DNA from: Thermoproteota archaeon
Lineage (GTDB): Archaea > Korarchaeota > Korarchaeia > Korarchaeales > Korarchaeaceae
Assembly: GCA_015522685.1 (NCBI GenBank)
Contig: WALU01000035.1
Location: 1-64,000, forward strand
DNA length: 64,000 nt
Direction: 5' to 3'
The position numbers and the translations under genes are program-made. Below are positions 8,324-17,034 of this stretch, piece after piece. The notes beneath the pieces are model-generated. The model saw only the letters and a program-made list of their open reading frames with translations, ran no database searches and had not been told where the DNA came from. Each line of letters starts with the position of its first letter. Position 1 is the stretch's first letter.

Positions 8324-8725
8324 ATGGAATCATCATCCACTAAGAGAGGAGGTTCATTGAAGGAGCTAAGGAAGGCCAAAGAGCTGATAGATAGCGCTGC
8401 TCAGGATATAAGGAGGGGGGATTCTATAAGCTTCTTAGAATCCATTAAAAAATCAATGATCCTCTCGCTCAAGGCATGCCTCTCAAAACTGGGTATTCCT
8501 TCTCTCTCCGATTATAACAATGTGTTAAAGCTGTATCTTATGATTCCTCGTATATATAGACCTTATATAGGCGAGCCAGAGCTGGAGAATTTCGAGTTCA
8601 AGTACAATCTAATAATATCTAATGAAATGGGAGCCATTAATGTAGATGAGAGGTTTCTTGATGCAAGCCAAGAACTTGCTGAGAAGATATACTCCTGGGC
8701 TGAGGTCTTAATAGAAGAGTTATAA
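8324..8725 (+). CDS. Small helical protein, possibly HEPN-like
   Basis: A 133-residue protein predicted to be mostly helical. The segment from about residue 14 to 60 (KELIDSAAQDIRRGD, then SLKACLSKLGIP) resembles the HEPN fold in rhythm, but the catalytic RxxxxH motif of HEPN ribonucleases is missing. No signal peptide or membrane helix. Codon use looks like that of its neighbours and it converges with the ABC permease gene, stopping five bases from it. The upstream 530 bases hold no partner gene such as a nucleotidyltransferase. Function unknown. Confidence 0.55.
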   Translation: MESSSTKRGGSLKELRKAKELIDSAAQDIRRGDSISFLESIKKSMILSLKACLSKLGIPSLSDYNNVLKLYLMIPRIYRPYIGEPELENFEFKYNLIISNEMGAINVDERFLDASQELAEKIYSWAEVLIEEL

Positions 8726-8730
8726 AGAAA

Positions 8731-9936
8731 TTACTCGAATCTCAGAGCTTTAGCAGGTTCTAGTCTTGCAGCTTGAAGGGCAGGAGGTAAAGCTCCCAGT
8801 ATCGTGATAAGCAATGTAACTCCCGCTATTGCTGCAGCATGCTCTGGTAAAAGGATAGGGGCTACTGAAAATGTAGTGGTGCGAGGACCTCCCATCTCTC
8901 TAGGACCCATAATCATAGCGAGAAGAAGCGATGTCCCGTATCCAAGTAGCATTCCAGATATTATAGCAATGCTACTCATTAAAACCCCTTCAAAGAGGAA
9001 TGATAGAGATATATCCCTCTGAGAAGCTCCCATTGCCCTCATTACTCCTATTATTCTCGTCCTCTCAGTCACAGCTGTGAACATTGCATTCATTATGCCT
9101 ATTGAGGCCACAACTATGGTCATTGCAGCTATAGCTCCCAAGACGAGAAGAGACATATTAACGACAGCATCCAGCTGCTTTTGAACGTCTTTCATAGCTA
9201 TTGGGAATGCTATATCTCCATATTCATCGCTAAGCTGATCTATAACGTAATCCACGCTATTCATATTATCGGCTATTATTGCCAAGATTGTATATCCCTT
9301 TTCCCCCGTGAGCTTCACATAGAGCCTTGTAGCATAATCTATAGGAGCAAGAACGGATCTATCTACATCAGCCACGATAGAGGTCCCGTAGGGGGCTAAT
9401 ATTCCATATATCCTAGGCCTTGTAGTTAGGATGTTATCAAAGGAGAATTTAGCGCCCAGCCCTATTAGGTCTCCCATTTCATCCGATGGAATTTCTTCAA
9501 GTAATTTTGAGCCTAATATTACTGCTTCTTCCTTCTGATTTGATGGCCAATCACCATACATTAGCTTTATTCCTGGAAAAATATCTTCCACATAATTCAT
9601 GTCTATTCCCATTATCACATAGGTTTTCGACTTACCTAAGAGGGTAGAGTTCATGGGGATCCTTATTAGAGGCATAACTGTCTCCACTCCATCCATGTCT
9701 TCTATTTTGCTTATATCTATGTCATTAAAGCTTTTTTCCCTAGTCGTCAGGTATATGAGCCTCATGCTGCTTCCCTTGAATATGTCCTTCAAGGCAAAAC
9801 CGTAGCCCGTAGCGAATGATATAACAGCCGTCAATGTTAATACTCCTAAGAATATTCCTAGCAATGTCAGGGTTGCTCTTTTCCTTCTACTCATCATGGC
9901 TTTAAAGGAGAATCGTATTATATCACGGAACTTCAA
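8731..9936 (-). CDS. ABC transporter permease, MacB/FtsX type
   Basis: Inner-membrane permease of the MacB/LolE/FtsX class, about 401 residues. A first membrane helix (about 25-45) is followed by a long extracytoplasmic MacB-like periplasmic domain (about 50-250), then the three-helix FtsX core with the family sequence TERTRIIGVMRAMGA between helices. Such permeases transmit ATP-driven conformational work to the outside and do not necessarily transport a substrate across. I place the start at a TTG at 9936, nine bases after a GGAGGT; a TTG at 9957 would add seven residues. It is the last gene of a three-gene operon with a surface protein and an ATPase. Confidence 0.88.
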   Translation of the reverse strand: MKFRDIIRFSFKAMMSRRKRATLTLLGIFLGVLTLTAVISFATGYGFALKDIFKGSSMRLIYLTTREKSFNDIDISKIEDMDGVETVMPLIRIPMNSTLLGKSKTYVIMGIDMNYVEDIFPGIKLMYGDWPSNQKEEAVILGSKLLEEIPSDEMGDLIGLGAKFSFDNILTTRPRIYGILAPYGTSIVADVDRSVLAPIDYATRLYVKLTGEKGYTILAIIADNMNSVDYVIDQLSDEYGDIAFPIAMKDVQKQLDAVVNMSLLVLGAIAAMTIVVASIGIMNAMFTAVTERTRIIGVMRAMGASQRDISLSFLFEGVLMSSIAIISGMLLGYGTSLLLAMIMGPREMGGPRTTTFSVAPILLPEHAAAIAGVTLLITILGALPPALQAARLEPAKALRFE

Positions 9937-11524
9937 CCTCTTTAGACCTCCTTCCAAAGGACACCTTGCCTATGATTAGACCTATTATCAAGCCAGCTAA
10001 TGCCCATATTACACCATATTCTGGATTCATCAGCCCTGATGTTTGGCTAGATTTGACAGAAGTTGATGTAGCTTGACCTTCTATTGTCACTTCCCTTCTA
10101 GATTTCTTCCAATTTTCTGGGGATGCAGTATATCTAACTGTAACCCCTATCTTCTGTGAAAACTTGCTTAGGTCGACTTTACATGAGAGAACAAACCCGG
10201 TGCTCTCGCCATTGTCTAATTCCCCTAAGTAGGTAGATGTACCGATGCATACCCCTGAGTCTATCGTAACATTCACGTTATCAGCTTCCCTGTTCCCGAC
10301 ATTTGCTAGATTACCTCTAATTCTCAATCTTCCTATGCTGTAACTCGCATCTAGAGAAGATATTACTACTCTAGCCTCCTCTATCCTGCCAAAGCCAATT
10401 TCAGTTGTAAGCTCCTTTGTAGTATCCTTGTTATCCTCTTTTTCCTTGTACATGAATTGTAGATCAAGCCTATATGATTTGCTATCCTCGGAGGGAAGTA
10501 GACTTATAGAGACGTTTCTAGAGTTGCCCGGATTCAGATTACCTAGATCAAAGAGAGAGGGACCCAGTATTGTCAGTGTTTTAGAAGAGAGTTGGAGTCT
10601 AACCTTTCTTGCGGTTTCATCTCCTACATTCTTCACTATCAATCTTACATCATTAGATATACCAGCGTTGAGCAAGTGTTTATTTGATAGTATTATTATA
10701 CTTGGAGCAGTCTCTTCCTCACCATTTTTCTCTACAAGCGGTATATTGAAGACTTTCGAGACACCATAGTCCTTCCCCCCACTCGAGTAATGAATAATAA
10801 CCGCGACCTTATCGAAATCTTGGTCAACATTCTCGCCAACATAAGCACCTATATCGTACCTCACTATCGATCCTGGTGTTAATAAGGCTCCTCCGCTTAT
10901 ACTGGGATTCAATATTCTGATAAGAGGAGCACTTAGCTGAACAGAAGTTATTATTGCATCCTCCTTACCCATGTTCCTCAAGGTTAGATAAAGTGTAGAT
11001 GATTCTTCTTTGACTCCTTTCCCAGCTAAGGTAAAATCTATAGTGGATCTCCCTTTAACTTCCAGTTTAAAGTAAAAGTTGTTTGATCCTTTCTTGACAA
11101 CATCACCATCTTTGTTCAAAATTTCATAGGATATGTTGAGGCCGAAGTCATACCAGTTAGGAGGGGTCTTAGTGGGCACCTCTACATTGAACGTGAGGGA
11201 GAATCCTTCACCATCCTTGAAGTTTTCCTTCGCCAGCTGAATTCCCGGCAATAATGCCTCTTTATTACCCCCATTTGGATTTTTAAGGGGGTTTGGTATC
11301 GTTAAAGTGGCTTCCAAGGGCCTTAAAGTATGGTCCTTCTCTATAGAAACTTGAAGCAGGGTAAAGAGGGGAACTATGCCATCTCCTGAATGTACTATAA
11401 TTGAACCTTTTTGATTCCCCCAGCCATAATCGATAAGGCTTACGCTTCCCTTTATAGCTAACAATGAAGTTAGAGGTAGAAGTAAAACTATAAATATAGG
11501 AAGGATAAACTTATGTCTTAACAT
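9923..11524 (-). CDS. Secreted, membrane-anchored protein with CARDB/S-layer-like domains
   Basis: A 533-residue exported protein. Residues 1-25 form a signal peptide (MLRHKF followed by a long hydrophobic run), and residues about 500-522 a C-terminal membrane anchor followed by a basic tail. The region between is beta-rich with at least three Ig-like repeats whose pattern NVGDETARKV, NVGNREADNV and NMGKEDA is typical of CARDB/DUF11 domains (COG1361-like). It sits between ATPase and permease with overlapping ends on both sides, so it is most likely a stator or substrate-presenting partner of that ABC complex. Ser/Thr-rich sequence before the anchor looks like a stalk. Confidence 0.8.
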   Translation of the reverse strand: MLRHKFILPIFIVLLLPLTSLLAIKGSVSLIDYGWGNQKGSIIVHSGDGIVPLFTLLQVSIEKDHTLRPLEATLTIPNPLKNPNGGNKEALLPGIQLAKENFKDGEGFSLTFNVEVPTKTPPNWYDFGLNISYEILNKDGDVVKKGSNNFYFKLEVKGRSTIDFTLAGKGVKEESSTLYLTLRNMGKEDAIITSVQLSAPLIRILNPSISGGALLTPGSIVRYDIGAYVGENVDQDFDKVAVIIHYSSGGKDYGVSKVFNIPLVEKNGEEETAPSIIILSNKHLLNAGISNDVRLIVKNVGDETARKVRLQLSSKTLTILGPSLFDLGNLNPGNSRNVSISLLPSEDSKSYRLDLQFMYKEKEDNKDTTKELTTEIGFGRIEEARVVISSLDASYSIGRLRIRGNLANVGNREADNVNVTIDSGVCIGTSTYLGELDNGESTGFVLSCKVDLSKFSQKIGVTVRYTASPENWKKSRREVTIEGQATSTSVKSSQTSGLMNPEYGVIWALAGLIIGLIIGKVSFGRRSKEVEVP

Positions 11525-12209
11525 TAGGGTTCACCTCTCCTAAGATAACTCCATCTCTAATCTTTACTATACGATCAGCAGTCCCAGCCATTCTTCGATC
11601 ATGAGTAACCATCACTATGGTTTTCCCTTCCTCACTTAGAGATCTAAGTATTTTCATGATTTGTAGGCCGGAGCTCGTATCCAAATTGCCTGTAGGCTCA
11701 TCTGCTAAGATGATGGCTGGATCGCTCGCAAGGGATCTGGCTATTGCTACTCTCTGCTGTTCTCCACCAGAAAGCTCAGAGGGCTTGTGATTAGCTCTAT
11801 GCCCTAGCCCAACAGCCTTAAGAAGTTCCATTATCCTCCTTCTTTTATTCTTATGGTATTCTCCTATAGCTAAAGCTAGCTCCACGTTCTCGGCCGCAGT
11901 AAGCCATGGAACTAAATTGAATGTCTGAAATATGAAACTTATAATTTTACGACGAAGGAGAGTAGCTTGCCCATCTGTGAGCTTCATTACATCTCTCCCT
12001 AGTATTTTCACGACCCCTGAGGTTGGTCTCGTTAGAAGTCCCATTATGCTAAGCAAGGTAGTTTTTCCACTGCCAGATGGGCCCATTATAGCGACAAATT
12101 CCCCCCTTCTAATGATCAGTGAGATTCCTCTAAGCGCCTCTATGCAATTCTCTCCTGTTCCATACCTTTTTCTGACATTTGCAAGCTTATATGCTGGTAC
12201 ATAGTTCAT
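11511..12209 (-). CDS. ABC transporter ATPase, LolD/MacB type
   Basis: ATP-binding subunit of about 232 residues. Walker A is GPSGSGKTT near residue 43, Q-loop FQTFNLVPWLT, signature LSGGEQQRVAIARSLA, Walker B AIILADEPTGNLD, and H-loop MVTHD; all catalytic residues are intact. The DEPTGNLDT extension is the mark of the LolD/MacB/FtsE branch that pairs with FtsX-type permeases. The ATG at 12209 has AGGTG five bases ahead and is preferred over the GTG at 12215. First gene of the three-gene operon. Confidence 0.92.
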   Translation of the reverse strand: MNYVPAYKLANVRKRYGTGENCIEALRGISLIIRRGEFVAIMGPSGSGKTTLLSIMGLLTRPTSGVVKILGRDVMKLTDGQATLLRRKIISFIFQTFNLVPWLTAAENVELALAIGEYHKNKRRRIMELLKAVGLGHRANHKPSELSGGEQQRVAIARSLASDPAIILADEPTGNLDTSSGLQIMKILRSLSEEGKTIVMVTHDRRMAGTADRIVKIRDGVILGEVNPNVKT

Positions 12210-12391
12210 AAGCACACCTTTTGTATAAGATTTTTAACATAGCTTAGTTAATAAATATTGCTAAGTAAATAATGTTTAGAAATATAGGCTATTTAAGGGG
12301 ATATAATGCAATCGAGAAAATTTTAAAAGATTTCAAAATTCTTCTAAAAATATAGAAAAAGCTGCTATGAAGATCATTGGAGAGAGAAATA

Positions 12392-12580
12392 ATGTGGCAA
12401 TTGAGGAGTAGTTTTAGTTCTACGGGGTATCCGAAAAGTCACCCCGGAAGCTATATGGTGAAAAGGATATACCAGCCAGTATTACCCCTAACAGGGGCTT
12501 CGGCATATAGGGCTGACCAGATATTGGGTGAGAGAGCAATAAAAAGGAGATATTTTCCTACTAGTATCTTCCTACAATAA
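12392..12580 (+). other. Small open frame or structured RNA, undecided
   Basis: The only content I see in the 600 bases between 12216 and 12820. A frame opens at an ATG at 12392 (a TTG at 12377 would add five residues) and encodes about 62 residues with no family I recognise and no convincing ribosome site. The same stretch is richer in G+C than its surroundings and can fold: CGGGGT 12423-12428 with ACCCCG 12441-12446, CTATATG 12451-12457 with CATATAG 12504-12510, CCCC 12485-12488 with GGGG 12494-12497, and CAGCC with GGCTG. It may therefore be a non-coding RNA. Outside it the region is AT-rich with nothing to name. Confidence 0.25.
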
Positions 12581-12820
12581 GAAACCTTATTAATTCTGAA
12601 ATGTTGAGTTCTACGACTACCATCTAGGTGAATGATCTCTACATCAGGTCAGGATTCCTAAGTAAAATAGTATGATGCATTGATTTGGGTATGATAGAAT
12701 AGTAGTGGAGGTAACTATATCAATGAAAAAGCCATAGCTCCTTATATAAGCGTTAGAATGTGAATGCGCGCCTCAAAGGCCAAAGCAAAGGAGTGGTTGT
12801 TAAAATCAATCTAGGTATAC

Positions 12821-13243
12821 TTAGGGAGCTGATGGAAATCTAGATGATATTTTCCAATGGGTCCTCCTAAGAGATATTATAGATCTTTCAAAGAGAACGA
12901 CCAGATTGGCTAGATCCCTCCCTAGTACGCTCTCTATTTCCTTCATAAAATTATCTCTTAGCTGATCATAGTTAAGGTAGAGCTTCTTTTCCATCTGCCT
13001 CAGGTTATAGGAGGCTAGCCTTATTATATCTTCATCCTCATCTGTGGGATGTTTAGATGTTAATGCTTCCTTGATAAGCTCAAAACTCTCAAGAAATGAC
13101 GATTTGTCGCTCGCAGGCAAATTCTCTACGTAGATTCTTGCCATATGATCCGCTATGGAAGCTAATCTATCGTCCGGAAGGTACTCTTTAGCTAGAGATA
13201 AAGTTCTCACGCTCTCAAAGAGAGCTTCTATTATCATGCTCAT
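12821..13243 (-). CDS. Hypothetical helical protein
   Basis: A protein of about 140 residues, mostly charged helices, with no signal peptide, membrane segment or cysteine. I do not recognise a family. An ATG at 13243 with GAGGG ten bases ahead is chosen; a TTG at 13276 would add eleven residues. It is divergent from hisD, whose start is about 70 bases away, and it stands alone. The regular frame and ordinary codon use make it likely to be a real gene. Confidence 0.6.
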   Translation of the reverse strand: MSMIIEALFESVRTLSLAKEYLPDDRLASIADHMARIYVENLPASDKSSFLESFELIKEALTSKHPTDEDEDIIRLASYNLRQMEKKLYLNYDQLRDNFMKEIESVLGRDLANLVVLFERSIISLRRTHWKISSRFPSAP

Positions 13244-13314
13244 TTGATCAGCCCTCAAATCCAGTAACTGATTCAAGAGAAAAACTTATTACTTCAGGCA
13301 ACAAAGCCAAAGAT

Positions 13315-14589
13315 ATGGATTTTCCATTCTTTGGAGAGCTAAGAGATAACTGGAATCATGCATTGAAGGTTCTTAGAGCGAGGAGAAACTTACCTTTTGG
13401 GCAAGCTGAGGATATCATTAAGGAAGTAAAGGAGAGGGGATTAAAGGAGGTTTTGAGGCTTACGAAGAAATTCGATGGCATTTCTCTATCTCAAGATGAA
13501 ATATATTCGGAACCTGAGAATGGAGTGTTACCCTACTTCGTGGAAGAAGCGTTCAATAGACTTCTTTCTTGTGCAAAATCCTTGTTAAATAAATCGGAGT
13601 GCCATATAGGAGGGTTCTCAACTTCAATGGAATGGTTAAGGCGCTCTCCCTCGATGGGAAAACCCATCAGTAGAGTTGGGATATACGTTCCTGGTGGTAA
13701 CTATCCCCTCTTATCCTCACTTCTCATGGCCATAGCTCCTGGAATAGCTGCAGGGGCAAAAGAATTTGTAGTTGCAACTCCTCCTAGGAATTATAATGTA
13801 ATAGAGCATGCTTCAGCTAGGTTTGGAGCCAGAGAGTTCCTGAAAGTTGGGGGAGTGCAGGCAATTGCTTCTTTAGCTTATGGTTTGCCAGAGATAGGAC
13901 TTCGTCCAGTAGATATAATAGTAGGACCGGGGAATTCTTACGTTACAGCAGCGAAGCATATAGTATCTAGAGATATTAAGATCGATCTACTGGCTGGTCC
14001 TTCTGAAGTGCTCATATTATCGGACGGAAGCTTTCCAGTGGAGCTGATCGCTTTGGACATGCTTGCCCAAGCGGAACATGGACCTGATTCCATTGCTCTT
14101 ACCCTGACAACTTCACGTGAAGAGGCCATTGAGCTGAGATCTTATCTACTTAGATATCTTAATGTGGATAGATTTAGATCCCTCAGAAGCAGGAGTGGTA
14201 TCCTCTATGGGAAGAGCAAAGAGCTTGTTAAATTCAGCGATATCTTCATGCCCGAACATTTAGAGATCTTTGGTGATTTCCAAGCACGAATGGCTGGTGC
14301 CATATTTGAGAAGACAGGCGTTGTATTTGGTGATTATGGATATACCGGAGCTAATCATATCTTACCTACTGGAGGAACCCTACTGGAGAGACCCGGTTTG
14401 AGTCCATTCTCCTTTTTCAGGGGTTTTAGCGGTTCTTATTCTTATAGGCAAATGGGTAGTTTAAAATCTCAAGCTTCTGTATCTGAAATGACCGCTCATT
14501 TCGCTAGATTAGAGGGATTAGAGTATCACGCTAGAGCAGCTGAATCAAGGGAAAAACTTTATAAGGAGATCTCTGCTCAGGAAAGCTAA
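13315..14589 (+). CDS. hisD: Histidinol dehydrogenase
   Basis: Catalyses the last two steps of histidine synthesis, L-histidinol to L-histidine with two NAD, using one zinc. Visible signatures are GIYVPGGNYPLLSS, DIIVGPGNSYVTAAK, LLAGPSEVL, QAEHG (zinc ligands Gln and His), MPEHLEI, GDYGYTGANHILPTGG and a last His in LEYHARAAES, which matches the fourth zinc ligand. Length of 424 is normal. No other his gene is in the window, so the pathway genes are scattered or this enzyme serves another alcohol dehydrogenase role. The ATG lacks a clear ribosome site, as expected for a first gene. hisS lies one gene downstream. Confidence 0.93.
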   Translation: MDFPFFGELRDNWNHALKVLRARRNLPFGQAEDIIKEVKERGLKEVLRLTKKFDGISLSQDEIYSEPENGVLPYFVEEAFNRLLSCAKSLLNKSECHIGGFSTSMEWLRRSPSMGKPISRVGIYVPGGNYPLLSSLLMAIAPGIAAGAKEFVVATPPRNYNVIEHASARFGAREFLKVGGVQAIASLAYGLPEIGLRPVDIIVGPGNSYVTAAKHIVSRDIKIDLLAGPSEVLILSDGSFPVELIALDMLAQAEHGPDSIALTLTTSREEAIELRSYLLRYLNVDRFRSLRSRSGILYGKSKELVKFSDIFMPEHLEIFGDFQARMAGAIFEKTGVVFGDYGYTGANHILPTGGTLLERPGLSPFSFFRGFSGSYSYRQMGSLKSQASVSEMTAHFARLEGLEYHARAAESREKLYKEISAQES

Positions 14590-14602
14590 CGAGATGATAT
14601 GT

Positions 14603-14626
14603 ATGGGGGATTTAGTTCACCTCTAG
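14603..14626 (+). other. Seven-codon frame MGDLVHL, start of a +1-shifted Tat signal
   Basis: ATG at 14603 opens MGDLVHL and ends at TAG 14624-14626 (CTC-TAG-G). Skipping one base at this stop moves reading into the frame of the following solute-binding protein gene and gives LRREFLK just before its first ATG, a textbook twin-arginine motif. The 16 bases 14602-14617 recur exactly at 21331-21346 ahead of trpB. Whether this is a mutation, a sequence error or a programmed event cannot be decided here. Confidence 0.45.
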
Positions 14627-14642
14627 GAGAGAATTCCTTAAG

Positions 14643-15743
14643 ATGGCAGTTGTAGGAACTGCCGGCCTTCTTGTCGGTGGATCTGCAGGCTATTTTTATA
14701 GATCCTCTGTTTCTCCCAGTAAGATAAAGCAAGAAGCTAGCGAAGCCAGTAAGGAGATTAAAGGAAAGGTTGCCATGTATGACTGGAGCAATAATAACAA
14801 TCCGTTCGTCTTTAAGTTATTCAAGGATAAGACTAGTGTAAATGTAGTGTACGACCTCTTTGATAGCGATGATGAGGCTTTCGCTAAATTAGAGGCAGGT
14901 GGTAGCGGATACGATGTAGTGGTTTTAACTGATAAATACGTTAGAAATGCGATAGAGAGGGGTTACGTTAGAAAACTCGATCAAAGCTCTATTCCAAACA
15001 TAAAGTACCTTGATCCTAAGTTTAGAGAATTAAAATATGACCCGGGAAATAAGTATTCTGTGCCATATGGATTTGGCAGTACTGCCATAGGATATAACTC
15101 AAAGAAAGTAAAGAATTTAACAAGTTGGAAGCAGTATTTCGATCCAAGCTACCTATCCAATTACAAGAAGAAAGTATCTATGCTCGAGGATCCACCTGAA
15201 GTGATGTTTGCTACCAAGCTCTATTTAGGTAAGAGTCTCGACGATTGGAGCGATTCTACTATGGGAGAAATTAAAGAAGCATTAATAAGGCAAAAGCCTT
15301 ACTTAGCGGGATATTTCAGTACGGATAAGTATATTCCCAATCTAGAGAATGGGTCTCTCATTGCATCCCACGCCTATAATGGCGACGTTTTAACAGCTAA
15401 ATATGGGGATGGATTCAAGGATCTGTCTTATCTAATACCAGAAGAGGGTGCTGTGGCGTGGATAGATAACATGCTCATCCCTAAGGATGCGTCTAACCCA
15501 GAAGCCGCTCAGGCTCTGATAAATTTCCTGATAGATCCTCTCGTTGCAGCATATAAAACGATCTCTGTTTACATTGCAATGCCAATACCAGCAACTAAGA
15601 AGCTATTACCACCAGAACTGGCCAGCGAGCCAGCTCTTATACCACCACCTGATCAGATGAAGAAGTTACATCTATCACCTGTGCTAACTGATAAGATCAG
15701 GGCAAAGATCAATGACGTATGGGAACAAGTCTTAGCAGCTTAG
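14643..15743 (+). CDS. Extracellular solute-binding protein, PotD-like
   Basis: Periplasmic-type binding protein of the spermidine/putrescine (PotD) fold, 366 residues from the first ATG. Residues 1-18 are the hydrophobic core of a signal peptide (AVVGTAGLLVGGSAGYFY). The basic part of the signal is missing from this frame start: directly upstream, in the same frame but without any start codon and closed by TAG at 14613-14615, lie codons for SRREFLK, a near-perfect Tat motif. The mature part has the class marks YDWSNNN, GGSGYDVVVLTD, YSVPYGFGSTAIGYN and AWIDNMLIPKDA. No permease or ATPase for it is nearby. Polyamine as ligand is family inference only. hisS starts eight bases downstream. Confidence 0.8.
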   Translation: MAVVGTAGLLVGGSAGYFYRSSVSPSKIKQEASEASKEIKGKVAMYDWSNNNNPFVFKLFKDKTSVNVVYDLFDSDDEAFAKLEAGGSGYDVVVLTDKYVRNAIERGYVRKLDQSSIPNIKYLDPKFRELKYDPGNKYSVPYGFGSTAIGYNSKKVKNLTSWKQYFDPSYLSNYKKKVSMLEDPPEVMFATKLYLGKSLDDWSDSTMGEIKEALIRQKPYLAGYFSTDKYIPNLENGSLIASHAYNGDVLTAKYGDGFKDLSYLIPEEGAVAWIDNMLIPKDASNPEAAQALINFLIDPLVAAYKTISVYIAMPIPATKKLLPPELASEPALIPPPDQMKKLHLSPVLTDKIRAKINDVWEQVLAA

Positions 15744-15750
15744 GTGTGAA

Positions 15751-17034
15751 ATGTTGGTTTCAATACCAAGGGGATTCAGGGATTTCCCTCCCCCATTTAT
15801 GATACTTAGGAAGAGAGTAATGGAAAGGGTAGAGGAGATATTCAAGAGATATGGCTTTGATCCCTTCGATACTCCAATCTTAGAGTTATGGGAGACCGTG
15901 AAAGGTAAATTAGGAGAAGAAACTGAAAATAGGCTCATGTTCATATTTCCAGATTTTCTAAGCAAAGAATGGTATGCTCTCAGATATGAATTAACATTCC
16001 CTCTCGCTAGGTATATAGCTATGCACCCTGAGACTCCTCTGCCCTTTAAGAGATATCATATAGGGAGGGTATGGAGGCATGAAGAGCCCCAGAAAGGAAG
16101 GTATAGAGAGTTCTGGCAATGTGATGCAGATATAGTGGGCAGTCCTTGTCCAGAAGCTGATGCTGAGATAGTCAAGCTAAATATTGAAGTAATGAGAACT
16201 TTTGGTTTCAGAAGATATGTAGTGAAGATCAATGACCGGAGACTCCTGACAGGAATCTTTGAGGAAGAGCTTGGTATAGCAAAACCAGCTCCTGTATATA
16301 GATCTATTGATAAACTGGATAAAATTGGAGAAGCTGGAGTGAGAGCTGAATTACTCGCTAAGGGAATGAATAGTCACCTAGTCGATAAAATAATCAATTT
16401 AACTAGGATTAGAGGTAGGTTCGAGGAAGTCTACGAGGATTTGAGAGATATTAGCAATGAAAAGGTGAAGACCGCTTTAGACCATCTTGGGAGCATATTC
16501 GGCATAATTGAGGATGATAAACTAATCTTTGATCTATCCCTTGTCAGAGGTCTAGAGTATTATACAGGACCTGTCTTCGAAACAATTGTGAAGGAACCTA
16601 AGATAGGTTCTCTAGCTGGAGGTGGGAGATATGATAAGCTGATAGGTCTCTACTCCGGGAAAGATGTACCGGCCACAGGCGCCAGCATCGGTATAGAGAG
16701 ATTAATAGACGCCGGTCTGGAGCTTGGCATATTATCCCTTAGAGATAAGAGCTACATTCAAGTATTTGTAGTGAGTGTGAAGAGAGATTCCTGGAGATAT
16801 GCGTGGAAGGTAGCGGAGTTTTTAAGAAAGGAGGGATTCTATGTTTCCTTAGATCTTATGAGGAGAAGTCAATCAAATCAGAGAGAGTATGCAAGGAAAC
16901 TTGGAGCCAAGGTGATCGTCTTCGTTGGACCGAAGGAAAAAGATAAGAGGAGCGTTACCATATATTCAAATGGAATCAGGAGAACAGTTAGCCTTGAGAA
17001 TGCAGCTAGGACTATCAATGAGGTCATCTCTTGA
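15751..17034 (+). CDS. hisS: Histidyl-tRNA synthetase
   Basis: Class II synthetase charging tRNA-His, 427 residues. Motif 1 region PRGFRDFPPP, motif 2 RVWRHEEPQKGRYREFWQCD, the His-binding loop LVRGLEYYTGPVFE, motif 3 ASIGIERL, and a C-terminal anticodon-binding domain (about 335-427) are all present. AGGTGTG stands four bases ahead of the ATG. It is likely transcribed with the upstream binding-protein gene and converges with the nuclease-like gene, overlapping it by eleven bases. Confidence 0.94.
   Translation: MLVSIPRGFRDFPPPFMILRKRVMERVEEIFKRYGFDPFDTPILELWETVKGKLGEETENRLMFIFPDFLSKEWYALRYELTFPLARYIAMHPETPLPFKRYHIGRVWRHEEPQKGRYREFWQCDADIVGSPCPEADAEIVKLNIEVMRTFGFRRYVVKINDRRLLTGIFEEELGIAKPAPVYRSIDKLDKIGEAGVRAELLAKGMNSHLVDKIINLTRIRGRFEEVYEDLRDISNEKVKTALDHLGSIFGIIEDDKLIFDLSLVRGLEYYTGPVFETIVKEPKIGSLAGGGRYDKLIGLYSGKDVPATGASIGIERLIDAGLELGILSLRDKSYIQVFVVSVKRDSWRYAWKVAEFLRKEGFYVSLDLMRRSQSNQREYARKLGAKVIVFVGPKEKDKRSVTIYSNGIRRTVSLENAARTINEVIS

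Noticed and set aside
12377..12580. Calling the 67-codon frame from the TTG a protein gene
   Set aside because: No ribosome site, no recognisable family and competing RNA folding; left as undecided instead.
12420..12600. RNase P RNA or SRP RNA
   Set aside because: A GAAAAGTC and a GGAAGC looked suggestive, but the universal RNase P core and the SRP helix 8 sequence are not present in the right order.
14602..14617. The 16-base repeat as a mobile element end
   Set aside because: No inverted repeat, no target duplication and no second end was seen; the match length alone is near chance expectation for a window of this size.
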